Part shown: positions 4,329 through 5,783 of the stretch, piece after piece
Position numbering within the stretch: the first letter of the stretch is position 1
Layout: each line of letters begins with the position of its first letter
DNA from: Thermoanaerobaculales bacterium
GTDB lineage: Bacteria; Acidobacteriota; Thermoanaerobaculia; Thermoanaerobaculales; Sulfomarinibacteraceae
DNA: 5,783 bases
Reading direction: 5' to 3'
Assembly (NCBI GenBank): GCA_029938595.1
Contig: JAOZUP010000277.1
Span: 1-5,783, forward strand
The notes under the pieces: model-generated
Databases searched by the model: none
What the model saw: the letters and a program-made list of their open reading frames with translations, nothing else
What the model was told of the DNA's origin: nothing
Translations under genes and position numbers: made by a program

Positions 4329-5635
4329 TGGAGTGGGTACTCACCTTTGTCGCTGCCTCGTGGTCGGTCTTTGGCGCTATGGCGCCGTACCTGCTGTTGG
4401 GCTTTCTGGTGGCGGGGTTCTTGTCGGTAGTGATCTCTCCCGAGTGGGTGGAGCGCCACCTCGGCGGCAACGGCCTTGGCCAGGTCTTCAAGGCGAGCCT
4501 CTTCGGGGTGCCGCTTCCGCTGTGCTCGTGCGGGGTGATTCCAGTGGCCGCTTCGCTGCGCCGCCACGGTGCGGGCAAGGGCGCCACGACCGCCTTCCTG
4601 CTCTCGACGCCGCAGACCGGAGTCGACTCGATCGCCGTCACCTACGCCCTCCTCGGCCCGTTCCTGGCAGTGGTGCGGCCGATCGCCGCATTCGTTACCG
4701 GGATCCTTGGAGGCTCTCTGGTGCAGGCCTTCAACGACGACGACGAAGTGATTGACGAGCGGGTCATCGAGGCAGCCGAGGACTCGTGCTGCTCGGCGGA
4801 CGGCTGTGACGAGACGACTCCCCACCGAACGAAGATCGTCGAAGCGTTGCACTACGGTCTGGTCATCCTGCCGCGGGACATCGGCAGGGCCCTGATATTC
4901 GGCATTGTGATCTCGGGTCTGATCGCGACCGTGGTTGCACCGAAAGCCCTCGAGTCAACCCTCGGCGGCGGTCTGTGGCCGATGCTCGCCGCGATGGCGG
5001 TGGGCATTCCGTTGTATGTCTGCGCGACTGCCTCGACCCCCATCGCGTTGGCGCTGATCCACGCCGGGTTGTCGCCGGGCGCTGCGCTGGTGTTTCTGAT
5101 CTCGGGCCCGGCCACCAACTCGGCCGCGCTGACGACGCTGTGGAAGGTACTCGGACGCCGCGCCGCGATCCTCTATCTGGTGACCGTGGCGGTGGCGTCG
5201 CTCGCGACGGGGCTTGCGGTCGATGGTCTGATCGGCGCCGGCGCTCTGCCGTCCTCGGCGTTGGTGCCGGCGGCGTCGGCGATGCCGGGCGGTGAGGCGG
5301 CCCACGCCCATAACGAAAGCGCCGGTTCAATCTTCGAGACCGCCAGCGCGGTGGCGCTGTTGCTGGTGTTGGTCAACGCGCTGAGACCCCGGCGTCGACC
5401 GCACGAGGAGGCAGCGGTGGTGGATGCGTCCGAGCAAGTGGTGGAGCTGCGAATCAAGGGCATGCGATGCAACGGTTGTGTGCAAAGCCTCCAGCGTGCC
5501 CTGTCCGAGGTCTCCGGGGTCACCAAGGCCGAGGTGAGACTGGAAGATGGCCTGGCGCGGGTGCGCGGGCATGGCTTTTCAGAGGAGGCCATCGCCGAAG
5601 CGGTGGATTCCCTCGGGTTTTCGGTGGAGGACTGA
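4325..5635 (+). CDS. SO_0444-type Cu/Zn efflux permease with C-terminal HMA domain
   Basis: A 436-residue inner-membrane permease of the DUF318/ArsP-like superfamily, closest to the SO_0444 Cu/Zn efflux group. The first half has membrane segments at about 6-36 and 104-130 and the metal-site motif PLCSCGVIP (65-73; C67, C69), then STPQTGVDS (94-102). A soluble loop (about 135-170) carries acidic residues and C155, C156 and C161. The second half repeats the fold: membrane segments near 188-205 and 218-235, YVCATASTPIA (231-241), ISGPATN (259-265), and further segments near 280-305 and 335-353. Residues about 372-436 are a heavy-metal-associated domain with GMRCNGC (379-385), which probably hands Cu(I) to the transporter. 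ATGA overlap with csoR implies translational coupling and copper control. Whether the substrate is Cu, Zn or both cannot be read from sequence; the CsoR context favours copper. Confidence 0.88.
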   Translation: MMEWVLTFVAASWSVFGAMAPYLLLGFLVAGFLSVVISPEWVERHLGGNGLGQVFKASLFGVPLPLCSCGVIPVAASLRRHGAGKGATTAFLLSTPQTGVDSIAVTYALLGPFLAVVRPIAAFVTGILGGSLVQAFNDDDEVIDERVIEAAEDSCCSADGCDETTPHRTKIVEALHYGLVILPRDIGRALIFGIVISGLIATVVAPKALESTLGGGLWPMLAAMAVGIPLYVCATASTPIALALIHAGLSPGAALVFLISGPATNSAALTTLWKVLGRRAAILYLVTVAVASLATGLAVDGLIGAGALPSSALVPAASAMPGGEAAHAHNESAGSIFETASAVALLLVLVNALRPRRRPHEEAAVVDASEQVVELRIKGMRCNGCVQSLQRALSEVSGVTKAEVRLEDGLARVRGHGFSEEAIAEAVDSLGFSVED

Positions 5636-5645
5636 AAGCGCACAA

Positions 5646-5680
5646 CCAGATACCAGATACCAGATACCGGATACCAGATC
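5646..5680. repeat. 7-bp tandem array, CCAGATA type, five units
   Basis: The units are CCAGATA, CCAGATA, CCAGATA, CCGGATA and CCAGATC, directly after the permease stop. The variant unit CCGGATA differs by one base from the reverse-complement unit (CCGGATG) of the array at 5730-5783, so the two arrays are related and oppositely oriented. No intrinsic terminator is visible after the permease. Confidence 0.85.
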
Positions 5681-5729
5681 GACTCACCCGCAATTTGACA
5701 TCATGAAGATGTAGATTCACGATCTCGCC
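5681..5729. other. Spacer between two heptamer arrays, no gene seen
   Basis: This stretch of about 50 bp has lower GC than the genes. It includes a short dyad, CATC-ATGAA-GATG (5701-5713), and an isolated TTGACA (5695-5700) without a matching -10 box. Nothing in it can be assigned a function. Confidence 0.4.
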
Positions 5730-5783
5730 GCATCCGGCATCCGGCATCCGGCATCCGGCATCCGGCATCCGGCATCCGGCATC
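5730..5783. repeat. Perfect 7-bp tandem array, GCATCCG type, at least 7.7 units
   Basis: Seven exact copies of GCATCCG and a partial eighth run into the window edge, so the full length is unknown. Read on the minus strand the unit is CCGGATG, a one-base variant of CCGGATA in the array at 5646-5680. All copies are identical, which suggests recent expansion or an assembly-collapsed region. Confidence 0.9.

Noticed and set aside
4310..4852. Minus-strand frames opposite the permease
   Set aside because: Low-complexity, Arg/His-rich translations typical of antisense frames in GC-rich genes.
5695..5723. Promoter with TTGACA as -35
   Set aside because: No acceptable -10 hexamer lies 16-18 nt downstream; the segment at that position is CACGAT.
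5520..5768. Minus-strand frame beginning with repeated MPDAGCR
   Set aside because: The repeated peptide is only the translation of the 7-bp DNA array, and the frame then runs antisense into the permease HMA domain.
5646..5783. CRISPR array
   Set aside because: The units are 7 bp with no spacers between them, so this is simple tandem repetition.

Overview
This 5.8-kb, GC-rich window looks like chromosomal DNA from a diderm (Gram-negative-type) bacterium that decodes UGA as selenocysteine. The diderm call rests on an outer-membrane beta-barrel protein with a signal peptide. Several genes end in ordinary TGA stops, so UGA is recoded at one site and not genome-wide. The gene content and the many short tandem repeats between genes recall Acidobacteriota or Desulfobacterota-type environmental genomes, but that placement is a weak inference.

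Layout from left to right. Bases 2-34 may be the last codons of an upstream gene. A degenerate 7-bp repeat array (41-82) and a structured leader follow. A two-gene cluster on the + strand comes next: a DUF481 outer-membrane protein (263-1006) and an MscS-type mechanosensitive channel (1028-1849). Two GC-rich palindromes (1857-1930) separate it from a convergent, secreted DUF1028 protein with a TPR-like tail (minus strand, 1943-2926). Upstream of that gene, also on the minus strand, is an AhpC-type peroxiredoxin (3082-3708), which ends at a strong intrinsic terminator. Its open reading frame is interrupted by one in-frame TGA exactly at the peroxidatic cysteine codon, and a hairpin with bacterial SECIS geometry follows. 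I read it as one selenoprotein gene.

A 332-bp spacer (3709-4040) separates the peroxiredoxin from a divergent copper-response operon. The spacer holds the peroxiredoxin promoter, an inverted pair of CACAGAG-type repeat arrays and a copper-type CsoR operator. The operon consists of csoR (4041-4328) and an overlapping SO_0444-type Cu/Zn efflux permease (4325-5635) with a Cys-rich loop and a fused C-terminal HMA metal-binding domain. Two related 7-bp arrays in opposite orientation fill 5646-5783.

How the genes may work together: CsoR should repress its own operon until Cu(I) binds, after which the permease exports the metal. The selenoperoxiredoxin next door removes peroxides, whose toxicity is worsened by copper. 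The MscS and DUF481 genes suggest an envelope or osmotic-stress unit. These links are inferred from gene order. The selenoprotein is the most notable item here. Sec-containing peroxiredoxins are a known class, so this is probably a further, slightly unusual member and not a new system.
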